Shown in pieces: positions 38,705 through 47,735 of a stretch of DNA of 52,318 bases. The stretch comes from a virus: positions 1 to 52,318 of the IMG/VR virus record IMGVR_UViG_3300006870_000021. One strand, 5' to 3'. How positions within the stretch are numbered: the first letter of the stretch is position 1; every line of letters starts with the position of its first letter. The translations under genes and the position numbers were made by a program. Under the pieces are notes generated by a model. That model saw nothing but the letters and a program-made list of their open reading frames with translations, did no database searches and was not told the DNA's origin.

Positions 38705-38899
38705 TTAGTCCTTCAACCGTCGTTCGATTCTGTATATTTCATCCTTGAGCCACAATTTTTTAGTTTTTAGGCGGTATAGCTCGTCTCCGCTTGTATAATT
38801 ATTATATAGTATTTTTATTTTATTGTCAAGTTCTTTATGCTCTTTATATAATTTATCTAATTGCATCTTCATAACTTTATTAAATGGCTTTTCACTCAA
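38705..38899 (-). CDS. YdcH/DUF465-like small helical protein (64 aa)
   Basis: LDKLYKEHKELDNKIKIL and LKTKKLWLKDEIYRIERRL match the two-helix YdcH/DUF465 pattern. It starts within 8 nt of the DpdA-like stop. Function of the family is not established. Confidence 0.6.
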   Translation of the reverse strand: MSEKPFNKVMKMQLDKLYKEHKELDNKIKILYNNYTSGDELYRLKTKKLWLKDEIYRIERRLKD

Positions 38900-40430
38900 A
38901 TAACTCTCCGAAGTACGTTTGGTTATTTACAGTCTTTTTACCAATTGCACCTCTAGTTCCGGGAATTTCTGTCCAAAACATAGAATGTTCGTCTATAAGT
39001 TTAATAGATTCTTCTTTATTTGTACAAGAGAAAATTCTATCTACTACATCTCTAAAAAAGATTCTATCATGTTTTTCTTGCACAAGCATGTTAGGCACAA
39101 CACCATTATCGTATTGTCTATTTGCTTCTTGTACTGCATTAATATGACTCCATACATTATGACCCATTTGTATAGCGTAACTAAAACTATCCCAACTAGT
39201 GCTGTCTTTTTTCCTAACAATTGGTGATCCATTTTCGTCAAGCACCGGTTGATCATTCTTATCCAGTTCAACTTCGCCTGCTAGTACCTTAGGTGTACCT
39301 ATCTTATTTCTATCGCCTTTGTTGTATATACATACTTCATTAACCAGTAAACCATCAGTTAACGGGCTATTTTCGAACTTAGGAAATATTCCATCTTGTA
39401 CTGTAGCATTTTGAAATGTTCTAGTATCAGTTGCATATTTAAGTTCGTCTACACTCGGCAACATTCGATACGTCCATTTGCCTCTATCAGGTGTTTCGTT
39501 TGATGTATATACTTGTCCGTTAGCAGTTGCTAAGAAAGGAGAAGCACAATCAAATGTAATCATAAAACTAGGATTATAATACTTACGAACTGCTCTTTGT
39601 ATGTCAGTTAGTAAACAAGCCCATTCTAATTTACTAGTACCAAGGAAGTGCATAACATCATGATAACCTTCTTGTAGCAAATTATCAAAATGAAGTGTAA
39701 CTAAACGTTTTAAAACAAGATCAACATCGCACATGTTCTGACCACCCATTGACCAGCCATTAAAATGATTGTCTGGGTATTTGATTGGATCGCAGTAATC
39801 TTTCATCTGTTCATACCAGTCGTTGGCATCTTTATGTGTTTCACCTTGTAATACATTTAAGAATTTACAAGATCCGGTTCTATGTTTCATCCAGTAGTCG
39901 TTGTTGATACGTGTAGCGTTCACAGCATCTTGATATGTACTAATACCTGTTGCTTTTGCTCCTTTAGGAGAACGTGCAACCCAGGCTGGAATATCAAGTA
40001 TCATTCCATAGTCCATGTAAGCATCCATCCAACGAAGAACGCCATCACGTTTTGCTTGTGCTTTAGGACAGTTGGGATCTTTCCAGTCGCCTTCCCAAAC
40101 ACCTTTACCAATCTGGAAGCCACCTGAGTCACCTAGTAACCAAGTGTTTTCTCTATCTCTATTACGTACCATGTCTTCTTTAGGAACAACTTTAGTTGTA
40201 TCCAAGTCAGCATGTCCTGCTGAATATAAGCTCCATTTATATTGGAATTGACCTTCTTTAGCATTAAGATAATTTAAACTTTCTATACCGCTATTCCAAA
40301 AAGAAGGGATACGATCTTTAGGAACGTATTCTTCAAAACGTTGTTTACCTACATAAGTAGCATAGAAACCACTTAGTGCAGGAAGAAAGTGTGCATAATC
40401 TTCTTGTGCTTCAGTAAGATCTGTTCTCAT
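38892..40430 (-). CDS. dpdA: DpdA-like DNA transglycosylase (TGT-family)
   Basis: The product has 512 residues. LLGDSGGFQIGKG (DSGGFQ at 101-106) is the TGT/archaeosine-transglycosylase signature. MITFDCASPFL with D294 is the candidate nucleophile. GWSMGGQ (near 226) and HFLGTS (near 261) are further TGT-like strands. In DpdA families the enzyme swaps guanine in DNA for a 7-deazaguanine such as preQ0. Together with folE, queD and queE this implies modified phage DNA. The start of the gene overlaps the clamp stop. Confidence 0.8.
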   Translation of the reverse strand: MRTDLTEAQEDYAHFLPALSGFYATYVGKQRFEEYVPKDRIPSFWNSGIESLNYLNAKEGQFQYKWSLYSAGHADLDTTKVVPKEDMVRNRDRENTWLLGDSGGFQIGKGVWEGDWKDPNCPKAQAKRDGVLRWMDAYMDYGMILDIPAWVARSPKGAKATGISTYQDAVNATRINNDYWMKHRTGSCKFLNVLQGETHKDANDWYEQMKDYCDPIKYPDNHFNGWSMGGQNMCDVDLVLKRLVTLHFDNLLQEGYHDVMHFLGTSKLEWACLLTDIQRAVRKYYNPSFMITFDCASPFLATANGQVYTSNETPDRGKWTYRMLPSVDELKYATDTRTFQNATVQDGIFPKFENSPLTDGLLVNEVCIYNKGDRNKIGTPKVLAGEVELDKNDQPVLDENGSPIVRKKDSTSWDSFSYAIQMGHNVWSHINAVQEANRQYDNGVVPNMLVQEKHDRIFFRDVVDRIFSCTNKEESIKLIDEHSMFWTEIPGTRGAIGKKTVNNQTYFGELFE

Positions 40431-41173
40431 TATTTTGTTTTCGCAGGTAGTATATAATCATAGGTTGCCATTCCGCTATTAACACTAATTTGCATAGCAC
40501 CTTGATTTGAAATAGACATAGTTGTGTCGCCTGATAAGTTTAAAATAGATTTTACTTCAGATACTGGCCAAGTAAATTTACCTTGTAACGATCCGTTTAC
40601 GTTATTTTGAAACACAAACTCGCCACTGTGTGTACTTTCGTCACCAAAACTAAAATACAAATCGGTTACATCACCTGTGTCTTTTGTGTACACATTAAAG
40701 TTCTCCATATCGCTATGCGCATCACTTTGTAATTTTAATCTAGCAATACTGGCTACACTTGGTGTAAATTCTACATTCCATTGAGCACCTTTAAACTTTA
40801 CAGTTTTTAATTGCTCTTCAATAATTGCTTTTGCCATAAAGCGATAATTGTTTTCAAAGTCGCCTATTGAGTTTTCAAAGTGAATATGTGTTGGAACTAC
40901 TTCTCCGTTACGTTCAGCCTTTACAACTTCAATTTTTGCATCTTTTTGATACTCTGGATTCTTCAAATGCAAATTTAGTTTGTCTAAATTAGTCATACCA
41001 AATGTACCAGTAAATTCTGTAACTTTATTATGCGTTGCTGCACTCATAACAACGGCTCTATTTTCAGCCATACTATTCATAGTAGTTTCGTTATCTTCGT
41101 TAGTAACCTTCACAAGACTTAAAAATCCTAGTGAATGTGTGTGTGCAACGATGTCTTGTAAAATGTCTTTCAT
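40430..41173 (-). CDS. 45: Sliding clamp, gp45-like
   Basis: The product has 247 residues, close to the T4 clamp. TGTFGMTNLDKLNLHL, FRFMAKAI-type FRFMAKAII (here YRFMAKAII) and SGEFVFQNN follow the two-domain clamp pattern. In T4 it also activates late transcription with gp33/gp55, which fits the late octamers here. An exact-consensus early promoter lies upstream, with GGAGAATATAT before the ATG. Confidence 0.85.
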   Translation of the reverse strand: MKDILQDIVAHTHSLGFLSLVKVTNEDNETTMNSMAENRAVVMSAATHNKVTEFTGTFGMTNLDKLNLHLKNPEYQKDAKIEVVKAERNGEVVPTHIHFENSIGDFENNYRFMAKAIIEEQLKTVKFKGAQWNVEFTPSVASIARLKLQSDAHSDMENFNVYTKDTGDVTDLYFSFGDESTHSGEFVFQNNVNGSLQGKFTWPVSEVKSILNLSGDTTMSISNQGAMQISVNSGMATYDYILPAKTK

Positions 41174-41186
41174 ATATATTCTCCAA

Positions 41187-41918
41187 TCATATATAAATTA
41201 TATTATCTAAGTCCTTGTTTGTCAAGAAGTTTTGTATGTTATATTTAGGTTTGTAGCCTAAGGTATTAATTATTTCTAAGTTAGCACAGGTGTACTCTCT
41301 TTCGTTCGGGGTATTTAGACGGATAGGAAGATTAGGAGCTAAGTCACGGACTTTAACAGGTATCCCTGATCCGATATCTAATTCACCTGTTATGTTACTC
41401 CATAAGCAAAGTACAATTCCTGTACATAGGTCATCTATATGTACAAAATCTCTATAGTGTGTTGTAACGTATTCAAGTTCGTTATCTATTAACTTTTGTA
41501 AAAACATTCCTTTTCTTGGTGTACTAGAATATACTGTATGAAATCTCATTCCTAATATATTGATATTACAAGCTGCTGCTTCTTCTATAACAAATTTGCT
41601 CGCAGCATAAGGATTTAGATGAGGTTCATATGCACTACTTGAACTAGCCCATATTATTCGTTTATCGTGATACCTATCAAATATTCTTTTAGATACTTCC
41701 ACATTGTTACGCCAATATGCTGCTGGGTCTCCCATGCTTTCTCTTACACCACTTTTACCAGCTAAGTGTATAATCATATCAACTTCAGGAAGATCACAAG
41801 TTAGCAAGTCGTCTCCATCTTGCAAGTCTATTCCGATTATCTCGTGCTTACCTCCGGATATTAAATTATATAAGTGTGAACCTATAAATCCTTTATGACC
41901 GGTTATTAAAATTTTCAT
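41187..41918 (-). CDS. NAD-dependent sugar epimerase/dehydratase
   Basis: The product has 243 residues of the extended SDR family. ITGHKGFIGSHL is the nucleotide-binding GxxGxxG, WASSSSAYE holds the catalytic Ser/Thr, and YAASK has Tyr and Lys. At about 240 residues it is shorter than most (300+). It probably acts on a nucleotide-sugar for glycan or DNA sugar modification. Confidence 0.8.
   Translation of the reverse strand: MKILITGHKGFIGSHLYNLISGGKHEIIGIDLQDGDDLLTCDLPEVDMIIHLAGKSGVRESMGDPAAYWRNNVEVSKRIFDRYHDKRIIWASSSSAYEPHLNPYAASKFVIEEAAACNINILGMRFHTVYSSTPRKGMFLQKLIDNELEYVTTHYRDFVHIDDLCTGIVLCLWSNITGELDIGSGIPVKVRDLAPNLPIRLNTPNEREYTCANLEIINTLGYKPKYNIQNFLTNKDLDNIIYI
41197..41225 (-). promoter_or_regulatory. 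Early sigma70-type promoter for the clamp
   Basis: TTGACA (41220-41225) and TATAAT (41197-41202) are exact, spacer 17 bp. The element lies inside the last codons of the upstream epimerase gene. Confidence 0.8.
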
Positions 41919-42657
41919 CTCTTATACTCTCATTATAAGAATCTATTTCTTCTACGATACTAAGTTTAACATTTTGTTGTTTTGCTGTACCTATTATTGC
42001 TTTTACATCTTTAGGAAGGCACTTACCACCATATCCACGCTCGGGTGTAATTGACATATGACTATGGCCAATTCTGCTATCATTTCCTACACCGAGTGCA
42101 ACTTTTTCAAAATCTACACCCAAGGATTCGCATAGTTCGTATGCTTGATTAAAAAATGCAACCTTAGTAGCCAAAAAACTATTTCTTAGATATTTTGTTA
42201 AAATAAGTTCTTCGGCTTCTTGTTGTACAATGTTAATTGATTTGTTATATCCTTGATGGAATATGTCTGACCAGAAATGCGTACTGCCACCTCCCATTAC
42301 CATGTATTGAATACTCTTAAAGTCTTCATCAGCAGTAGCCTCACGTAAAAATTCTGGAGAAAATGTAAAACTATACTTAGGAAACTCGTATTGTAGTTTT
42401 CGCCAGCTTTCTATACTAATAGTACTTCTAACTAAAATAGGAACATTAGGTGCTTTTTTAATTACCGGAATAAATTGATCAATATTGCATACTCCGTTAA
42501 TAGTAGGAGTAGGTAAACAAATAATTAATCCGTCACAGTGTTTTAGTTTTGTTTTATATCCCAAAGGAGGATCGTAGATCATAATATCAAAGTGAGGCTG
42601 TAATAATTCAACATGTACCTTTCCTAGTACACCATATCCAGCAACTGCTATTTTCAT
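41893..42657 (-). CDS. UDP-glucose/nucleotide-sugar 6-dehydrogenase, truncated
   Basis: From the ATG at 42657 (ATGA overlap with the upstream stop) the product has 254 residues. VAGYGVLGKVH is the NAD site, SPEFLREATADED and GGKCLPKD carry the active-site block with catalytic Cys. Family members have about 390-450 residues, so the C-terminal UDP-binding domain is missing. Either it is a variant that uses a different partner or it is decaying. Its ORF is otherwise intact. Confidence 0.75.
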   Translation of the reverse strand: MKIAVAGYGVLGKVHVELLQPHFDIMIYDPPLGYKTKLKHCDGLIICLPTPTINGVCNIDQFIPVIKKAPNVPILVRSTISIESWRKLQYEFPKYSFTFSPEFLREATADEDFKSIQYMVMGGGSTHFWSDIFHQGYNKSINIVQQEAEELILTKYLRNSFLATKVAFFNQAYELCESLGVDFEKVALGVGNDSRIGHSHMSITPERGYGGKCLPKDVKAIIGTAKQQNVKLSIVEEIDSYNESIRDENFNNRS

Positions 42658-43355
42658 AGATCTTTTAAAATCTGCCATGTGTCTCGCCAGTCAGTAACAG
42701 CAAACACTTTACTTGGGTGCTTTAGTAGTTTTGCAAGTGGGTAGTCATTGCCGCCGGGCAAAACTTTATCACCAAAAAAGTATAGCGTATCATGATCGTT
42801 AAATTCATAAAACACTTGCCCTTTGTCACAGCCCGTAGGGTAAATGTCTATACCTGTTTCTCCGCCTATAGTTGCAGTTATATCTTCATAATGTGAATTA
42901 ATTTGGTGTGCAATCGTTTCTCGTTCACGCATACTCTCATCATGCTCGATATAAAGTTTACGTTCACCTAGCGTAGCGTTTCTGCCAACAATTGAAAAGT
43001 TTGCACATCCTGGTCGTTCTTCTATATGATTACCTGTCCGTAATACAAAACTACTTTGTTGTAGCCAACCATTGAGCATACTACGCAATGTGTCCGGCAT
43101 CGTCCATTCACTTCTGCGAACGTTTACACCAGCACTCCAAATATCATTACCTGAACAATTGAATACAACTTTAGCAAGATCTATAGTATGTCCAATTTGC
43201 TCAAATGTTTTATCTCTGTCACTGCCAGTTACTAGATACACATCATTTACTAGACAGAATGTGTTAAACCATGCTTTGAAGTTTAGATCCATTAGTCCAC
43301 GACTAGGAGTTAGGGTACCGTCTACATCAAAAATATATTTAATCGTCATCTTCAT
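42654..43355 (-). CDS. HAD phosphatase of the eukaryotic-type phosphomannomutase family
   Basis: The product has 233 residues. FDVDGTLTP is HAD motif I. GRNATLGERKLYIE, GGETGIDIYPTGCDKGQ and FFGDKVLPGGNDYPL are signature segments of the PMM family. It could interconvert hexose phosphates before nucleotide activation. Neighbours are a cytidylyltransferase, dehydrogenase and epimerase, so it fits a nucleotide-sugar path. ATG overlaps the end of the 45-residue gene by 17 nt. Confidence 0.75.
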   Translation of the reverse strand: MKMTIKYIFDVDGTLTPSRGLMDLNFKAWFNTFCLVNDVYLVTGSDRDKTFEQIGHTIDLAKVVFNCSGNDIWSAGVNVRRSEWTMPDTLRSMLNGWLQQSSFVLRTGNHIEERPGCANFSIVGRNATLGERKLYIEHDESMRERETIAHQINSHYEDITATIGGETGIDIYPTGCDKGQVFYEFNDHDTLYFFGDKVLPGGNDYPLAKLLKHPSKVFAVTDWRDTWQILKDL

Positions 43356-43476
43356 TTCTTACCATAAAGTGTACTTTTACAATATTGTCTTTTTGTTTCT
43401 TTACGTAAAAATCTAAACCAGTGTTAGCAAGAATTTGTGTTAGTTCACTAAGTGTTACATCATTATCGTTGGGCAT
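43339..43476 (-). CDS. Small protein (45 aa)
   Basis: Read directly from the gap: MPNDNDVTLSELTQILANTG, then DFYVKKQKDNIVKVHF and an acidic end (EDDD). Fully open between the cytidylyltransferase stop (14-nt overlap) and the PMM start. No function is recognised. The tight overlaps on both sides are the main evidence that it is translated. Confidence 0.45.
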   Translation of the reverse strand: MPNDNDVTLSELTQILANTGLDFYVKKQKDNIVKVHFMVRNEDDD

Positions 43477-43888
43477 TTATTCCTCGTTGCGTTACACGTT
43501 CTCTTAGATCACTGCTGCTAAATCTATGATCACGTTTGTTAAAATATAGTTCTATGCCTCTCTTTGCACAAGTAGATCTACCTGTGAAAGTTTTATTTTT
43601 ATACTCTTCTCCTAGTATTCTAACATGAATTGTGTACATTGTCAAGATATCTTCTAGATCTTTTTCACTATTATACGGAATTATTTCATCTACATATTTT
43701 ATTCCATTTAATTGTGTATAACGCTCAACAACAGTTTGAACTGGAGCGTTCTTTTCAGGCCTATCTATACTAGGATCTGTTTGTAATCCTACTATAAGAT
43801 AGTCGCATTGATCTTTTGCTTCACGCAACATAGTAACATGTCCTGCGTGAAGTAAATCGAAGGTCGATGCGGTGAAACCAATTCTCAT
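43463..43888 (-). CDS. Cytidylyltransferase-like nucleotidyltransferase
   Basis: The product has 141 residues. ASTFDLLHAGHVTML contains HxGH, and HRFSSSDLRERV is the second signature (RxSSS). ILGEEYKNKTFTGR lies between them. This is the glycerol-3-phosphate/phosphosugar CTP-transferase fold. It could activate a sugar or alditol phosphate before transfer. It starts three bases inside the end of the 59-aa gene. Confidence 0.75.
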   Translation of the reverse strand: MRIGFTASTFDLLHAGHVTMLREAKDQCDYLIVGLQTDPSIDRPEKNAPVQTVVERYTQLNGIKYVDEIIPYNSEKDLEDILTMYTIHVRILGEEYKNKTFTGRSTCAKRGIELYFNKRDHRFSSSDLRERVTQRGINAQR

Positions 43889-44064
43889 TGTTTTTTACTT
43901 TCTTCTGCTATTTTTTCCCAATACTCTTCTAGTGATAGTTTAGGCATTGCTGCTAAACGCTTTTCATTTTCTATTCTATGTTTGCGGGCTTGTCTAATAC
44001 CCCACCAAAACCATAGCCGCCAAAATATTTTTGTAGATGTAAGCCAATCTTTTATTCGTACCAA
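43885..44064 (-). CDS. Small basic Trp-rich protein (59 aa), TTG start
   Basis: Read directly: (TTG)VRIKDWLTSTKIFWRLWFWW, then a charged helix IRQARKHRIENEKRLAAMP. The TTG at 44064 follows AAAGGA by about 11 nt and overlaps the upstream TAA. The N-terminal part may bind a membrane or pair with the 91-residue gene upstream, which has the same basic/aromatic style. Start and function are uncertain. Confidence 0.4.
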   Translation of the reverse strand: MVRIKDWLTSTKIFWRLWFWWGIRQARKHRIENEKRLAAMPKLSLEEYWEKIAEESKKQ

Positions 44065-44327
44065 TGAAATTTATTCCTTTTACCAAAACCCATATGATTA
44101 TCGTATCTACGAATTGCGTGATTAATAATTGTCCATTTAACCCAACTGTCTTGACAATGACCTTTTTGCCACCAAAATAATCTATCTATAATAGGAACAA
44201 TATGCCATTTACGATCACGTTTTCTTTGCCACATCCTTGCACTTATAGTTTGATTATTTCTGCCACCAAACACTGTATTCCAAAAAATACTCCATGCTAC
44301 GAATATTCTTTTAAAATACCGTTTCAT
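44052..44327 (-). CDS. Small basic Trp-rich protein (91 aa)
   Basis: A short protein with an amphipathic N-terminus (YFKRIFVAWSIFWNTVF) and a body rich in Arg, Lys, Trp, His (RMWQRKRDRKWHI). No family is recognised. Its ATG overlaps the preceding stop by one base. Similar composition to the gene downstream suggests a related pair. Confidence 0.45.
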   Translation of the reverse strand: MKRYFKRIFVAWSIFWNTVFGGRNNQTISARMWQRKRDRKWHIVPIIDRLFWWQKGHCQDSWVKWTIINHAIRRYDNHMGFGKRNKFHWYE

Positions 44328-44818
44328 TAAAACCCAAGTTTATCTTTAATTAATCTATAATCTTCGCTATATGTTGATTTTATTATTCTCGGTAATGTAG
44401 ATAAATTTTCAAGGTCATTTCCAAGTGTACTAATACTATACGATGATAAGGGTAGACTTTCTGCAATATTATATTTTTTGTTTAAAGACTCTAAGTTATC
44501 ATAATAGTAAAATTCTATATTAGCTTTTGTTTTGCGAAGTAAATTTGCTATCCACGTATTTTGTAAACTAGTATTATCGTCATACATTAGTGTATTAGCA
44601 TAATCATCTAAAACTTGCTGTTCAAGATCGACATCACCGCTTGTATATTTTACTACATTATCAATCCAACGAGTTAGAGGATCTCTTAATATAACAACAT
44701 ACTGACTGTAATCTTTACGGACAATATCTCCAGTTTCAGAAATATTATCCTTTAGCCAATCATCTGCGTTACCTGGTATCCACATAAATGCTACACCATC
44801 TTTTACGCTACAATCCAT
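44327..44818 (-). CDS. Degenerate sulfotransferase-like protein
   Basis: From ATG 44818 (GGAGAGAGAAA upstream; overlap with the upstream TAG) the product has 163 residues. YVVILRDPLTRWIDNVVKY resembles the 3'-phosphate motif of sulfotransferases. The 5'-phosphosulfate loop is not evident (AFMWIPGNADDW). A relative of 21237-21842 or a fold-only homologue. The 194-residue longer reading is rejected. Confidence 0.5.
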   Translation of the reverse strand: MDCSVKDGVAFMWIPGNADDWLKDNISETGDIVRKDYSQYVVILRDPLTRWIDNVVKYTSGDVDLEQQVLDDYANTLMYDDNTSLQNTWIANLLRKTKANIEFYYYDNLESLNKKYNIAESLPLSSYSISTLGNDLENLSTLPRIIKSTYSEDYRLIKDKLGF

Positions 44819-44996
44819 TTTCTCTCTCCCAAAGCCATTCATGACAGTAAAACATAACACTGCCTGCTGGAATACTTGCAAGAGATAAACCCAATGTATA
44901 CATAAGATCACCTCCGGTTAGTAATGCATAAGACATAAACCAAATAAGCCCAGTTAGTTGCCAAGTGCAAGTTTTTATAATACGCCTATAATTCAT
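44808..44996 (-). CDS. DUF2061-like membrane protein (62 aa)
   Basis: RRIIKTCTWQLTGLIWFMSYALLTGG, then VMFYCHEWLWERE, is the DUF2061 pattern. Two membrane segments. Overlaps the degenerate sulfotransferase gene by 11 nt and starts right after the polymerase stop. In some bacteria the family is next to sulfate assimilation genes, which would suit a sulfotransferase partner. Confidence 0.6.
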   Translation of the reverse strand: MNYRRIIKTCTWQLTGLIWFMSYALLTGGDLMYTLGLSLASIPAGSVMFYCHEWLWERENGL

Positions 44997-47666
44997 TTAA
45001 TCTCCAAATTCAAACAAACTGCCGAACGTAGTATGCTGTTTAGTATCTTCTAATGGATAGTTAAGCACACCAATTAAGTTATCTAATTTGTTGTCAATAA
45101 TAGTTTCTGCCATTGCATCATCATCAAATGGCAATTCCTTAAACCAATCTGGCAAGCGTAGTTCATCTGTTGGATACGCAACGCTAGTATAGCCTAACGG
45201 ATTTGGTTTTAATTTACAAACAATAACTTTCATACCATCTACTATCTCTTGCGAATATTTATCGCCGTTCATACGCTTGAGTGTATTCCAGTTTATTGAA
45301 GCTCGAACGTGTCCTGGCATATTTGCTCTGCCTTGCTTTTCTTCAAGACGTTGATAATGACCTACTTTATTTGCACGTTTGGGAGAACCTTTTTCCCAAC
45401 CTGGGCGATTACTAAATTCTTTACGGAATTCTGTAATACTATCAAGTATTTCTTTTTGTGGTACATCAGTAAGCACCATAAGCAATAGCTCACTTAAAAA
45501 CTGCTGCATAAAAACCGGAGTATCCGAACGGCGCAAGTCCAAGCCCATTGCTTTTACTTTGCCCGGCTTTCCGTCTGTATCACTTCTAAAGCCTTCTATG
45601 TCATACACAAGTGCAGCGTAACGCTTCTTAGTAATATATAAGCCGGATTCTGCTACAATTTCTCTTGCTGCTGCAATAACATCTGAACGGCTTTTAGGGC
45701 AATGAAATGCTTGCATCATAAAGTCTGGAAACGTTGCATTTGCTGCTTCGCATACCTGATCATACAGTTTGATTACATTGTCTTTGTCCCACGGCAAGTT
45801 ACCTGCATCAATTTCACTTTTAAGCGTAGGATATCCACTAAAATAACAAGAGTCAGTGTCGCCGTATATCATTGCTTCACCAACATGATCATACGTGCCT
45901 GTAATGACCTTGTTTACTTCTGCTGACATATGTTTAACAATAGTACGTCCTGTTAGTGTAGTAGACTGCCCAATACGTTTATCGAAAAAACGGCACCCAG
46001 GGTTGAGAATAGCACCATACAAACTGTTCAAGTTAATCTTCTTAACCAACTGACGTTTGTCCCAGTATTCAATCTCTGCTGTGTTACCTGCGTCTTTTGC
46101 TTTCTTCAGCATTTTCTGCAAGTCTTTACGTTCGCTATACCAGCGTTTTAAGATACCCGGAATAACGCCTTCGAACTCTGTTGTAAATATAGTACCGTTT
46201 GAACTAAGCATCCAAGGTTGATTACTATCAAAGATTAATTTGTGTATTTCAGCACCGCTTAGTACGTCACTACCACCGTTTTCCCAGTCAATAGTAAGTG
46301 CAATGTCCTTGCGTTGCTCCATAACTGCTTCGTATTCTTCTGTGCTAAAACGCCCTTCCCAACTGCCTGCAAAAGATTTTTTCTTTAGACCCATGTCTTC
46401 TGTTACACGAGCATCTGATATTTCAGGACGTATTTGTCCTACAACTGTTTCAGGTGCCATATTCAATGCACGAATCACACTCGGATACAGTGAGTTCAAA
46501 TCCATCGAACCAATCCACTTGTGCAATCCCTTCTTTGGAAATGCAACATATGCACCTGCTGCTTGTGTGTTTTCGTCATCACGCTTTGGACGATTAGGAA
46601 CCTGTAATCCTCTGTGATGTGCTTCATTAACAATAGCTTGTTCTGTAACAGCAACAGCGCCCATTGTAGTGGCTAGCAAAACAGTGTTTGCATGTGCTAG
46701 TTCGTTTGACAGATCAATAAAACGTAGTTTCTTATCTAATTTGTCAAGTAGTGCAGTATCCTGAATGTTATATTCAATAAACTTACGGAAGTCATTGTTA
46801 TATAGTTGATCAAGTGTGCCTTCATATGGCACTTTGTTTTCACCTACTTCGATCTCGCCAATTGCATCCAATCGATATGAGTGACGTTCTTCGTATGTGT
46901 ACTTGCGATACAGTTCTAAACTGTCTAAGTGTACACGACCTACTAAGTCAAATGTAACTGCTTGCTTCCCGTATTTTTCATATTCACGCTTCTTAGGCAG
47001 TTGTCCCCACAAGCAAAAACGTCTAGTGTCATCTTTGCTTAGTACACGCATAGTTCTGTTTACAGTATACGGAATATCATAACCTTCTGAGTTCCAACCG
47101 CTTAAAATATCAGCGTCTTCGATTAGCGTTAAGAAAGTGTCGATCATATCGCCTTCACGTTCAAACAGCATTACATTTTCAATACCTTCAAGTTCTGCTT
47201 TTGCTTGATCCATTGTAAGTGTTTTTGGCGGCACTGCTAAACACACCATTGTTTCTAACCACTGTAAGTATACAGATATAGAAGTAATAGGCATAAATGG
47301 ATCAGCAGGATCAGCAAACCCACGCTCTGGATCAAAGTCAGTCTCAATATCGAAGAACGCAATATTAAGTTTAGGCGCATCTTGATTGAGGTAGTTTTCA
47401 GATAATGACTGAAATATTGGATTAATATCACTCTCAAAAAGTTCCTTGCCTTTGTTTATTGCTACTTCTTTACGAAAGTCTTTTGTATTCTTGCATACAA
47501 CTCTACTAAGAGGATCTCCGTACACACTCTTGTACTTGCCTCTTGGGTCTTTATAATAAAATGTATATTTTGCTTGATATTCGCGGTATTCTCTTTTACC
47601 GTCTTTGCGTTCAACTACACGGATCATATCTTGATCACGATCAAACAATGCGTCTACATAACTCAT
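44997..47666 (-). CDS. 43: DNA polymerase, family B (gp43-like)
   Basis: The product has 889 residues, close to T4 gp43. Exonuclease motif FFDIETD with D106 and E108; polymerase motif A MDLNSLYPSV (388-397), motif B LVKKINLNSLYGAIL near 560, motif C YGDTDSCYF near 625. C-terminal LFEFGD is the likely clamp-binding tail. Replicates phage DNA with the gp45 clamp. SD AGGAG before the ATG, 70-nt leader with a weak hairpin. Confidence 0.92.
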   Translation of the reverse strand: MSYVDALFDRDQDMIRVVERKDGKREYREYQAKYTFYYKDPRGKYKSVYGDPLSRVVCKNTKDFRKEVAINKGKELFESDINPIFQSLSENYLNQDAPKLNIAFFDIETDFDPERGFADPADPFMPITSISVYLQWLETMVCLAVPPKTLTMDQAKAELEGIENVMLFEREGDMIDTFLTLIEDADILSGWNSEGYDIPYTVNRTMRVLSKDDTRRFCLWGQLPKKREYEKYGKQAVTFDLVGRVHLDSLELYRKYTYEERHSYRLDAIGEIEVGENKVPYEGTLDQLYNNDFRKFIEYNIQDTALLDKLDKKLRFIDLSNELAHANTVLLATTMGAVAVTEQAIVNEAHHRGLQVPNRPKRDDENTQAAGAYVAFPKKGLHKWIGSMDLNSLYPSVIRALNMAPETVVGQIRPEISDARVTEDMGLKKKSFAGSWEGRFSTEEYEAVMEQRKDIALTIDWENGGSDVLSGAEIHKLIFDSNQPWMLSSNGTIFTTEFEGVIPGILKRWYSERKDLQKMLKKAKDAGNTAEIEYWDKRQLVKKINLNSLYGAILNPGCRFFDKRIGQSTTLTGRTIVKHMSAEVNKVITGTYDHVGEAMIYGDTDSCYFSGYPTLKSEIDAGNLPWDKDNVIKLYDQVCEAANATFPDFMMQAFHCPKSRSDVIAAAREIVAESGLYITKKRYAALVYDIEGFRSDTDGKPGKVKAMGLDLRRSDTPVFMQQFLSELLLMVLTDVPQKEILDSITEFRKEFSNRPGWEKGSPKRANKVGHYQRLEEKQGRANMPGHVRASINWNTLKRMNGDKYSQEIVDGMKVIVCKLKPNPLGYTSVAYPTDELRLPDWFKELPFDDDAMAETIIDNKLDNLIGVLNYPLEDTKQHTTFGSLFEFGD

Positions 47667-47735
47667 TCATTCTCCTGTTGCTTGTGGCCAACTAACCTTC
47701 TACCTGTCCGTGAGTGGACGACTCTATAATATATA

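Noticed and set aside
47706-47719. Hairpin GTCC-GTGAGT-GGAC in the polymerase leader
   Set aside because: Only a 4-bp stem. It recalls the T4 gene 43 translational operator but is too weak to claim.
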